This document shows, piece by piece, positions 39,000-50,800 of a DNA stretch of 64,000 nucleotides (positions are counted from its first letter, which is position 1; every line of letters starts with the position of its first letter). Where the stretch lies: assembly GCF_051020955.1 (NCBI RefSeq), contig NW_027476195.1:62001-126000 (forward strand). Direction: 5' to 3'. The DNA is from Megalopta genalis. Its lineage: Eukaryota > Arthropoda > Insecta > Hymenoptera > Halictidae. The notes beneath the pieces are model-generated. The model had not been told where the DNA came from and searched no databases. It saw nothing but the letters and a program-made list of their open reading frames with translations. The translations under genes and the position numbers were made by a program.

Positions 39000-41900
39000 T
39001 CAAATACTTGTGATATACATGATTTAGCTTCAGCTGCATGCGAAACAAACGAGTTAGCTTCAAATCCAAGCGAAACACATGATTTAGCTTCAAATCAATG
39101 CGAAGTAGAAGGCTTAGCATCAAATCCATGCAACACAAATTATTTAGCTTCTTATACTTGCGATATAAGTGATAAAGCTTCAAATGCAGGCGAAACAAAC
39201 GAGTGAGCTTTAAATCCAAGCGTAACACATGATTTAAATTCAAATCAATGCGAAGTAGAAGATTTACCTTCAAATCCATGCGAAACAAATGGTTCAGCTT
39301 CAAATACTTGTGATACACATGAATTTGCTTCAGCTGCATGCGAAACAAACGATTTAGCTTCACACCCAAGGGAAACACATGATTTAACTTCAAATCAATG
39401 CGAAGTAGAAGGCTTACCATCAAATCCATGCAACACAAATTATTTAGCTTCTTATACTTGCGATATAAGTGATATAGCTTCAAATGCAGGCGAAACACAC
39501 GAGTGATCTTCAAATCCAAGCGTAACACATGATTTAACTTCAAATCAATGCGAAGTAGAAGATTTACCTTCAAATCCATGCGAAACAAATGGTTTAGCTT
39601 CAAATACTTGCGATATACATGATTTAGCTTCAGCTGCATGCGAAACAAACGAGTTAGCTTCAAATCCAAGCGAAACACATGATTTAGCTTCAAATCAATG
39701 CGAAGTAGAAGCCTTACCATCAAATCCATGCAACACAAATTATTTTGCTTCTTATACTTGCGATATAAGTGATAAAGCTTCAAATGCAGGCGAAACAAAC
39801 GAGTGATCTTCAAATCCGAGCGTAACACATGATTTAACTTCAAATCAATGCGAAGTAGAAGACTTATCTTCAAATCCATGCGAAACAAATGGTTTAGATT
39901 CAAATACTTGCGATATACATGATTTAGTTTCAACTGCATGCGAAACAAACGAGTTAGCTTCAAATCCAAGTGAAACACATGATTTAGTTTCAAATCAATG
40001 CGAAATAGAAGGCTTAGCTTCAAATCCATGCGACACACATTATTTAGCTTCGTATACTTGCGATATAATTGATATAGCTTCAAATGCAGACGAAACAAAC
40101 GAGTGATCTTCAAATCCAAGCGTAACACGTGATTTAACTTCAAATCCATGCGATACAAATGGTTTAGCTTCAAATACTTGTGATATACATGATTTAGCTT
40201 CAGCTGCATGCGAAACAAACGAGTTAGCTTCAAATCCAAGCGTAACACATGATTTAACTTCAAATCAATGGGAAGTAGAAGATTTACCTTCAAATCCATG
40301 CGAAACAAATGGTGTAGCTTCAAATACTTCTGATATACATGATTTAGCTTCAGCTGCATGCGAAACAAACGAGATAGCTTCAAATCCAAGCGAAACACAT
40401 GATTTAGCTTCAAATCAATGCGAAGTAGAAGGCTTAGCATCAAATCCATGCAACACAAAGTATTTAGCTTCTTATACTTGCCATATAAGTGATAAAGCTT
40501 CAAATGCTGGGGAAACAAACTAGTAAGCTTTAGATCCAAGCGTAACACATGATTTAACTTCAAATCAATGCGAAGTAGAAGACTTATCTTCAAATCCATG
40601 CGAAACAAATGGTTTAGCTTCAAATACTTGTGATATACATGATTTAGTTTCAACTGCATGCGAAACAAACGAGTTAGCTTCAAATCCAAGTGAAACACAT
40701 GATTTAGCTTCAAATCAATGCGAAATAGAAGGCTTAGCTTCAAATCCATGCGACACACATTATTTAGCTTCGTATACTTGCGATATAATTGATATAGCTT
40801 CAAATGCCGACGAAACAAACGAGTTAGCTTCAAATCCAAGCGTAACACATGATTTAACTTCAAATCAATGCGAAGTAGAAGATTTACCTTCAAATCCATG
40901 CTAAACAAATGGTTTAGCTTCAAATACTTGTGATATACATTATTTAGCTTCAGCTGCATGCGAAACAAACGAGTTAGCTTCAAATCCAAGCGAAACACAT
41001 GATTTAGCTTCAAATGAATGCGAAGTAGAAGGCTTAGCATCAAATCGATGCAACACAAATTATTTAGCTTCTTATACTTGCGATATAAGTGATAAAGCTT
41101 CAAATGCAGGCGAAACAAACGAGTGAGCTTTAAATCCAAGTGTAACACATGATTTAACTTCAAATCAATGCGAAGTAGAAGATTTACCTTCAAATCCATG
41201 CGAAAGAAATGGTTTAGCTTTAGATACTTGTGATATACATGATTTAGCTTTAACTGCATGCGAAACAAACGAGTTAGCTTCAAATCCAAGTGAAACACAT
41301 GATTTATTTTCAAATCAATGCGAAATAGAAGGCTTAGCTTCAAATCCATGCGACACAAATTATTTAGCTTCGTATACTTGCGATATAAGTGATATAGCTT
41401 CAAATGCAGACGAAACAAACGAGTGATCTTCAAATCCAAGCGTAACACGTGATTTAACTTCAAATCCATTCGAAACAAATGGTTTAGCTTCAAATACTTG
41501 TGATATACATGATTTAGCTTCAGCTGCATGCGAAACAAACGAGTTAGCTTCAAATCCAAGCGAAACACATGATTTAACTTCAAATCAATGGGAAGTAGAA
41601 GATTTACCTTCAAATCCATGCGAAACAAATCGTTTAGCTTCAAATACTTGTGATATACATGATTTAGCTTCAGCTGCATGCGAAACAAACGAGTTAGCTT
41701 CAAATCCAAGCGAAACACATGATTTAGCTTCAAATCAATGCGAAGTAGAAGGCTTAGCATCAAATCCATGCAACACAAATTATTTAGCTTCATACATTTG
41801 CGATATAAGTGATAAAGCTTCAAATGCAGGCGAAACAAACGAGTTAGCTTTAGATCCAAGCGTAACACATGATTTAACTTCAAATCAATGCGAAGTAGAA

Positions 41901-43060
41901 GACTTATCTTCAAATCCATGCGAAACAAATGGTTTAGCTTCAAATACATTTGATATACATGATTTAGCTTCAACTGCATGCGAAACAAACGAGTTAGCTT
42001 CAAATCCAAGTGAAACACATGATTTAGCTTCAAATCAATGCGAAATAGAAGGCTTAGCTTCAAATCCATGCGACACAAATTATTTAGCTTCTTATACTTG
42101 CGATATAAGTGATAAAGCTTCAAATGCAGACGAAACAAACGAGTGATCTTCAAATCCAAGCGTAACACGTGATTTAACTTCAAATCCATGCGAAACAAAT
42201 GGTTTAGCTTCAGATACTTGTGATATACATGATTTAGCTTCAACTGCATGCGAAACAAACGAGTTAGCTTCAAATCCAAGCAAAACACATGATTTAGCTT
42301 CAAATCAATGCGAAATAGAAGGCTTAGCTTCAAATCCATGCGACACAAATTATTTAGCTTCGTATACTTGCGATATAAGTGATATAGCTTCAAATGCAGG
42401 GGAAACAAACGAGTGAGCTTTAAATCAAAGCGTAACACATGATTTAACTTCAAATCCATACGAAACAAATGGTTCAGCTTCAAATACTTGTGATACACAT
42501 GAATTTGCTTCAGCTGCATGCGAAACAAACGATTTAGCTTCACACCCAAGGGAAACACATGATTTGACTTCAAATCAATGCGAGGTAGAAGATTTACCTT
42601 CAAATCCATGCGTATCAAATGGTTTAGCTTCAAATACTTGTGATATACATGATTTAGCTTCAACTGCATGCGAAACAAACAAGTTAGCTTCAAATCCAAG
42701 CGAAACACATGATTTAGCTTCAAATCAATGCGAAATATAAGGCTTAGCATCAAATCCATGCTACACAAAATATTTCGCTTCGTATACTTGCGATATAAGT
42801 GATATAGCTTCAAATGCAGGTGAAACAAACGAGTGATCTTCAAATCCAAGCTTAACACATGATTTAACTTCAAATCAATGGGAAGTAGCAGTTTTACCAT
42901 CAAATCCATGCGAAACAAACGTTTTAGCTTCAAATACTTGTGATATACATGATTTAGCTTCAGCTGCATGCGAATCAAACGAGTTAGCTTCAAATCCAAA
43001 CGAAACACATGATTTAGCTTCAAATCAATGCGAAGTAGTAGGCTTAGCATCAAATCCATG
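39000..43060. repeat. Decamer HORs; left member of the 5.28/4.56-kb block pair
   Basis: 39000-40750 matches 44280-46030 at +5280, including the unusual ACTAGTAAGCTTTAGATCC at about 40520/45800. 41150-41330 matches 46130-46310 at +4980 (CGAAAGAAATGG, GATTTATTTTC). 41770-43060 matches 46330-47620 at +4560. The stepwise offsets mean that whole sets of monomers were lost or gained between the two members. No small indel occurs here, so the minus-strand frame stays open from 38821 to 43458. Confidence 0.86.
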
Positions 43061-46000
43061 CGACACAAATTATTTAGCTTCGTATACTTGCGATATAAGT
43101 GATAAAGCTTCAAATGCATGCGAAACAAACGAGCTAGCTTCAAATCCAAGCGATACACATGATTTAGCTTCAAATCAATGCGAAATAGAAGGCTTAGCAT
43201 CAAATCCATGCGACACAAATTATTTAGCTTCAAATACTTGTGATATACATGATTTAGCTTCAGCTGCATGCGAAACAAACGAGTTAGCTTCAAGTCCAAG
43301 CGAAATACATGATTTAGCTTCAAATCAATGCGAAGTAGAAGATTTACCTTCAAATCCATGCGAAACAAATGGCTTAGCTTCAAATACTTGTGATATACAT
43401 GATTTAGCTTCAACTGCATGCGAAACAAACGAGTTAGCTTCAAATCCAAGCGAAACACATGATTTAGCTACAAATCAATGCGAAATAGAAGGCTTAGCAT
43501 CAAATCCATGCAACACAAGTTATCTAGTTTCTTATACTTGCGATATAAGTGATAAAGCTTCAAATGCAGGTGAAACAAACGAGTGAGCTTTAAATTCAAG
43601 CGTAACACATGATTTAACTTCAAATCAATGCGAAGTAGAAGATTTACCTTCAAATCCATGCGAAACAAATGGTTTAGCTTCAAATACTTGTGATATACAT
43701 GATTTAGCTTCAACTGCATGCGAAACAAACGAGTTAGCTTCAAATCCAAGCGAAACACATGATTTAGCTTCAAATCAATGCGAAATAGAAGGCTTAGCAT
43801 CAAATCCATGCGACACAAATTATTTAGCTTCGTATACTTGCGATATAAGTGATAAAGCTTCAAATGCATGCGAAACAAACGAGCTAGCTTCAAATCCAAG
43901 CGATACACATGATTTAGCTTCAAATCAATGCGAAGTAGAAGGCTTAGCATCAAATCCATGCAACACAAATTATTTAGCTACTTATACTTGCGATATAAGT
44001 GATAAAGATTCAAATGCAGGCGAAACAAACGAGTTAGCTTTAGATCCAAGCGTAACACGTGATTTAACTTCAAATCAATGCGAAGTAGAAGACTTATCTT
44101 CAAATCCATGCGAAACAAATGGTTTAGCTTCAAATACTTGTGATATACATGATTTAGCTTCAGCTGCATGCGAAACAAACGAGTTAGCTTCAAATCCAAG
44201 CGTAACACATGATTTAACTTCAAATCAATGGGAAGTAGAAGATTTACCTTCAAATCCATGCGAAACAAATGGTTTAGCTTCAAATACTTGTGATATACAT
44301 GATTTAGCTTCAGCTGCATGCGAAACAAACGAGTTAGCTTCAAATCCAAGCGAAACACATGATTTAGCTTCAAATCAATGCGAAGTAGAAGGCTTAGCAT
44401 CAAATCCATGCAACACAAATTATTTAGCTTCTTATACTTGCGATATAAGTGATAAAGCTTCAAATGCAGGCGAAACAAACGAGTGAGCTTTAAATCCAAG
44501 CGTAACACATGATTTAAATTCAAATCAATGCGAAGTAGAAGATTTACCTTCAAATCCATGCGAAACAAATGGTTCAGCTTCAAATACTTGTGATACACAT
44601 GAATTTGCTTCAGCTGCATGCGAAACAAACGATTTAGCTTCACACCCAAGGGAAACACATGATTTAACTTCAAATCAATGCGAAGTAGAAGGCTTACAAT
44701 CAAATCCATGCAACACAAATTATTTAGCTTCTTATACTTGCGATATAAGTGATATAGCTTCAAATGCAGGCGAAACACACGAGTGATCTTCAAATCCAAG
44801 CGTAACACATGATTTAACTTCAAATCAATGCGAAGTAGAAGATTTACCTTCAAATCCATGCGAAACAAATGGTTTAGCTTCAAATACATGCGATATACAT
44901 GATTTAGCTTCAGCTGCATGCGAAACAAACGAGTTAGCTTCAAATCCAAGCGAAACACATGATTTAGCTTCAAATCAATGCGAAGTAGAAGCCTTACCAT
45001 CAAATCCATGCAACACAAATTATTTTGCTTCTTATACTTGCGATATAAGTGATAAAGCTTCAAATGCAGGCGAAACAAACGAGTGATCTTCAAATCCAAG
45101 CGTAACACATGATTTAACTTCAAATCAATGCGAAGTAGAAGACTTATCTTCAAATCCATGCGAAACAAATGGTTTAGATTCAAATACTTGCGATATACAT
45201 GATTTAGTTTCAACTGCATGCGAAACAAACGAGTTAGCTTCAAATCCAAGTGAAACACATGATTTAGTTTCAAATCAATGCGAAATAGAAGGCTTAGCTT
45301 CAAATCCATGCGACACACATTATTTAGCTTCGTATACTTGCGATATAATTGATATAGCTTCAAATGCAGACGAAACAAACGAGTGATCTTCAAATCCAAG
45401 CGTAACACGTGATTTAACTTCAAATCCATGCGATACAAATGGTTTAGCTTCAAATACTTGTGATATACATGATTTAGCTTCAGCTGCATGCGAAACAAAC
45501 GAGTTAGCTTCAAATCCAAGCGTAACACATGATTTAACTTCAAATCAATGGGAAGTAGAAGATTTACCTTCAAATCCATGCGAAACAAATGGTGTAGCTT
45601 CAAATACTTGTGATATACATGATTTAGCTTCAGCTGCATGCGAAACAAACGAGATAGCTTCAAATCCAAGCGAAACACATGATTTAGCTTCAAATCAATG
45701 CGAAGTAGAAGGCTTAGCATCAAATCCATGCAACACAAAGTATTTAGCTTCTTATACTTGCCATATAAGTGATAAAGCTTCAAATGCTGGGGAAACAAAC
45801 TAGTAAGCTTTAGATCCAAGCGTAACACATGATTTAACTTCAAATCAATGCGAAGTAGAAGACTTATCTTCAAATCCATGCGAAACAAATGGTTTAGCTT
45901 CAAATACTTGTGATATACATGATTTAGTTTCAACTGCATGCGAAACAAACGAGTTAGCTTCAAATCCAAGTGAAACACATGATTTAGCTTCAAATCAATG

Positions 46001-46329
46001 CGAAATAGAAGGCTTAGCTTCAAATCCATGCGACACAAATTATTTAGCTTCGTATACTTGCGATATAAGTGATATAGCTTCAAATGCAGACGAAACAAAC
46101 GAGTGATCTTCAAATCCAAGCGTAACACGTGATTTAACTTCAAATCCATGCGAAGTAGAAGATTTACCTTCAAATCCATGCGAAAGAAATGGTTTAGCTT
46201 TAGATACTTGTGATATACATGATTTAGCTTTAACTGCATGCGAAACAAACGAGTTAGCTTCAAATCCAAGTGAAACACATGATTTATTTTCAAATCAATG
46301 CGAAATAGAAGGCTTAGCTTCAAATCCAT
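43061..46329. repeat. Decamer HORs; contains second member of the 5.28-kb pair
   Basis: 43061-43930 is shared with 61720-62590 (offset 18659, that is 622 monomers minus one base) and is marked by GCATGCGAAACAAACGAGC at 43107 and 61766 and AGTCCAAGCGAAATACATG near 43293. A T-to-A change at 43984 (GCTACTTATA) creates the stop that ends the long minus-strand open frame. 44280-46030 repeats 39000-40750. Confidence 0.85.
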
Positions 46330-48219
46330 GCGACACAAATTATTTAGCTTCATATATTTGCGATATAAGTGATAAAGCTTCAAATGCAGGCGAAACAAAC
46401 GAGTTAGCTTTAGATCCAAGCGTAACACATGATTTAACTTCAAATCAATGCGAAGTAGAAGACTTATCTTCAAATCCATGCGAAACAAATGGTTTAGCTT
46501 CAAATACATTTGATATACATGATTTAGCTTCAACTGCATGCGAAACAAACGAGTTAGCTTCAAATCCAAGTGAAACACATGATTTAGCTTCAAATCAATG
46601 CGAAATAGAAGGCTTAGCTTCAAATCCATGCGACACAAATTATTTAGCTTCGTATACTTGCGATATAAGTGATATAGCTTCAAATGCAGACGAAACAAAC
46701 GAGTGATCTTCAAATCCAAGCGTAACACGTGATTTAACTTCAAATCCATGCGAAACAAATGGTTTAGCTTCAGATACTTGTGATATACATGATTTAGCTT
46801 CAACTGCATGCGAAACAAACGAGTTAGCTTCAAATCCAAGCAAAACACATGATTTAGCTTCAAATCAATGCGAAATAGAAGGCTTAGCTTCAAATCCATG
46901 CGACACAAATTATTTAGCTTCGTATACTTGCGATATAAGTGATATAGCTTCAAATGCAGGGGAAACAAACGAGTGAGCTTTAAATCAAAGCGTAACACAT
47001 GATTTAACTTCAAATCCATACGGAACAAATGGTCCAGCTTCAAATACTTGTGATACACATGAATTTGCTTCAGCTGCATGCGAAACAAACGATTTAGCTT
47101 CACACCCAAGGGAAACACATGATTTGACTTCAAATCAATGCGAGGTAGAAGATTTACCTTCAAATCCATGCGTATCAAATGGTTTAGCTTCAAATACTTG
47201 TGATACACATGATTTAGCTTCAACTGCATGCGAAACAAACAAGTTAGCTTCAAATCCAAGCGAAACACATGATTTAGCTTCAAATCAATGCGAAATATAA
47301 GGTTTAGCATCAAATCCATGCTACACAAAATATTTAGCTTCGTATACTTGCGATATAAGTGATATAGCTTCAAATGCAGGTGAAACAAACGAGTGATCTT
47401 CAAATCCAACCTTAACACATGATTTAACTTCAAATCAATGGGAAGTAGCAGTTTTACCATCAAATCCATGCGAAACAAACGTTTTAGCTTCAAATACTTG
47501 TGATATACATGATTTAGCTTCAGCTGCATGCGAATCAAACGAGTTAGCTTCAAATCCAAACGAAACACATGATTTAGCTTCAAATCAATGCGAAGTAGTA
47601 GGCTTAGCATCAAATCCATGCAACATAAATTATTTAGTTTCTTATACTTGCGATATAAGTGATAAAGCTTCAAATGCAGGCGAAACAAACGAGTGAGCTT
47701 TAGATCCAAGCGTAACACATGATTTAAGTTCAAATCAATGCGAAGTAGAAGACTTATCTTCAAATCCATGCGAAACAAATGGTTTAGGTTCAGGTACTTG
47801 TGATATACATGATTTAGCTTCAGCTGCATGCGAAACAAACGAGTTAGCTTCAAATCCAAGCGAAACACATGATTTAGCTTCAAATCAATGCGAAGTAGAA
47901 GGCTTAGCATCAAGTCCATGCAACACAAATTATTTAGCTTCTTATACTTGCGATATAAGTGATAAAGCTTCAAATGCAGGCGAAACAAACGAGTGAGCTT
48001 TAAATCCAAGCGTAACACATGATTTAAATTCAAATCAATGCGAAGTAGAAGATTTACCTTCAAATCCATGCGAAACAAATGGTTCAGCTTCAAATACTTG
48101 TGATATACATGAATTTGCTTCAGCTGCATGCGAAACAAACGATTTAGCTTCACACCCAAGGGAAACACATGATTTAACTTCAAATCAATGCGAAGTAGAA
48201 GGCTTAGCATCAAATCCAT
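46330..48219. repeat. 1890-bp block, copy 1 of a three-copy cluster
   Basis: Begins at CATATATTTGCG in u8 and aligns with 48220 onward at +1890 (63 monomers) through about 47700. Diagnostic variants are CAAATACATTTGATATAC (about 46501) and GTAGCAGTTTTACCATC (about 47445). It also matches 41770-43060, so the unit was already present once to the left. Confidence 0.87.
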
Positions 48220-50229
48220 GCAACACAAATTATTTAGCTTCATATATTTGCGATATAAGTGATAAAGCTTCAAATGCAGGCGAAACAAACGAGTTAGCTT
48301 TAGATCCAAGCGTAACACATGATTTAACTTCAAATCAATGCGAAGTAGAAGACTTATCTTCAAATCCATGCGAAACAAATGGTTTAGCTTCAAATACATT
48401 TGATATACATGATTTAGCTTCAACTGCATGCGAAACAAACGAGTTAGCTTCAAATCCAAGTGAAACACATGATTTAGCTTCAAATCAATGCGAAATAGAA
48501 GGCTTAGCTTCAAATCCATGCGACACAAATTATTTAGCTTCGTATACTTGCGATATAAGTGATATAGCTTCAAATGCAGACGAAACAAACGAGTGATCTT
48601 CAAATCCAAGCGTAACACGTGATTTAACTTCAAATCCATGCGAAACAAATGGTTTAGCTTCAGATACTTGTGATATACATGATTTAGCTTCAACTGCATG
48701 CGAAACAAACGAGTTAGCTTCAAATGCAAGCAAAACACATGATTTAGCTTCAAATCAATGCGAAATAGAAGGCTTAGCTTCAAATCCATGCGACACAAAT
48801 TATTTAGCTTCGTATACTTGCGATATAAGTGATATAGCTTCAAATGCAGCGGAAACAAACGAGTGAGCTTTAAATCAAAGCGTAACACATGATTTAACTT
48901 CAAATCCATACGAAACAAATGATTCAGCTTCAAATACTTGTGATACACATGAATTTGCTTCAGCTGCATGCGAAACAAACGATTTAGCTTCACACCCAAG
49001 GGAAACACATGATTTGACTTCAAATCAATGCGAGGTAGAAGATTTACCTTCAAATCCATGCGTATCAAATGGTTTAGCTTCAAATACTTGTGATATACAT
49101 GATTTAGCTTCAACTGCATGCGAAACAAACAAGTTAGCTTCAAATCCAAGCGAAACACATGATTTAGCTTCAAATCAATGCGAAATATAAGGCTTAGCAT
49201 CAAATCCATGCTACACAAAATATTTAGCTTCGTATACTTGCGATATAAGTGATATAGCTTCAAATGCAGGTGAAACAAACGAGTGATCTTCAAATCCAAG
49301 CTTAACACATGATTTAACTTCAAATCAATGGGAAGTAGCAGTTTTACCATCAAATCCATGCGAAACAAACGTTTTAGCTTCAAATACTTGTGATATACAT
49401 GATTTAGCTTCAGCTGCATGCGAATCAAACGAGTTAGCTTCAAATCCAAACGAAACACATGATTTAGCTTCAAATCAATGCGAAGTAGTAGGCTTAGCAT
49501 CAAATCCATGCAACATAAATTATTTAGTTTCTTATACTTGCGATATAAGTGATAAAGCTTCAAATGCAGGCGAAACAAACGAGTGAGCTTTAAATCCAAG
49601 TGTAACACATGATTTAACTTCAAATCAATGCGAAGTAGAAGATTTACCTTCAAATCCATGCGAAACAAATGGTTTAGCTTTAGATACTTGTGATATACAT
49701 GATTTAGCTTCAACTGCATGCGAAACAAACAAGTTAGCTTCAAATCCAAGCGAAACACATGATTTAGCTTCAAATCAATGCGAAATATAAGGCTTAGCAT
49801 CAAATCCATGCTACACAAAATATTTAGCTTCGTATACTTGCGATATAAGTGATATAGCTTCAAATGCAGACGAAACAAACGAGTGATCTTCAAATCCAAG
49901 CGTAACACGTGATTTAACTTCAAATCCATGCGAAACAAATGGTTTAGCTTCAAATACTTGTGATATACATGATTTAGCTTCAGCTGCATGCGAAACATAC
50001 GAGTTAGCTTCAAATCCAAGCGAAACACATGATTTAACTTCAAATCAATGGGAAGTAGAAGATTTACCTTCAAATCCATGCGAAACAAATCGTTTAGCTT
50101 CAAATACTTGTGATATACATGATTTAGCTTCAGCTGCATGCGAAACAAACGAGTTAGCTTCAAATCCAAGCGAAACACATGATTTAGCTTCAAATCAATG
50201 CGAAGTAGAAGGCTTAGCATCAAATCCAT
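48220..50229. repeat. 1890/2010-bp block, copy 2
   Basis: Matches copy 1 to about 49590, with a few substitutions such as CAAATGCAAGC at 48721 and GCAGCGGAAAC at 48846. The next copy starts 2010 bp (67 monomers) downstream, so four extra monomers lie in this interval. The region 49590-50229 contains decamers related to 41150-41760. Confidence 0.86.
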
Positions 50230-50800
50230 GCAACACAAATTATTTAGCTTCATATATTTGCGATATAAGTGATAAAGCTTCAAATGCAGGCGAAACAAAC
50301 GAGTTAGCTTTAGATCCAAGCGTAACACATGATTTAACTTCAAATCAATGCGAAGTAGAAGACTTATCTTCAAATCCATGCGAAACAAATGGTTTAGCTT
50401 CAAATACATTTGATATACATGATTTAGCTTCAACTGCATGCGAAACAAACGAGTTAGCTTCAAATCCAAGTGAAACACATGATTTAGCTTCAAATCAATG
50501 CGAAATAGAAGGCTTAGCTTCAAATCCATGCGACACAAATTATTTAGCTTCGTATACTTGCGATATAAGTGATATAGCTTCAAATGCAGACGAAACAAAC
50601 GAGTGATCTTCAAATCCAAGCGTAACACGTGATTTAACTTCAAATCCATGCGAAACAAATGGTTTAGCTTCAGATACTTGTGATATACATGATTTAGCTT
50701 CAACTGCATGCGAAACAAACGAGTTAGCTTCAAATCCAAGCAAAACACATGATTTAGCTTCAAATCAATGCGAAATAGAAGGCTTAGCTTCAAATCCATG
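50230..50800. repeat. 1890/2010-bp block, copy 3 (partial)
   Basis: Repeats the first approximately 570 bp of copies 1 and 2 (CATATATTTGCG, CAAATACATTTGATATAC, AAGCAAAACACATG), then leaves the block at about 50800, where CATGCAACACAAATT replaces CATGCGACACAAATT. A related short copy lies at about 60541-60760. Confidence 0.84.
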
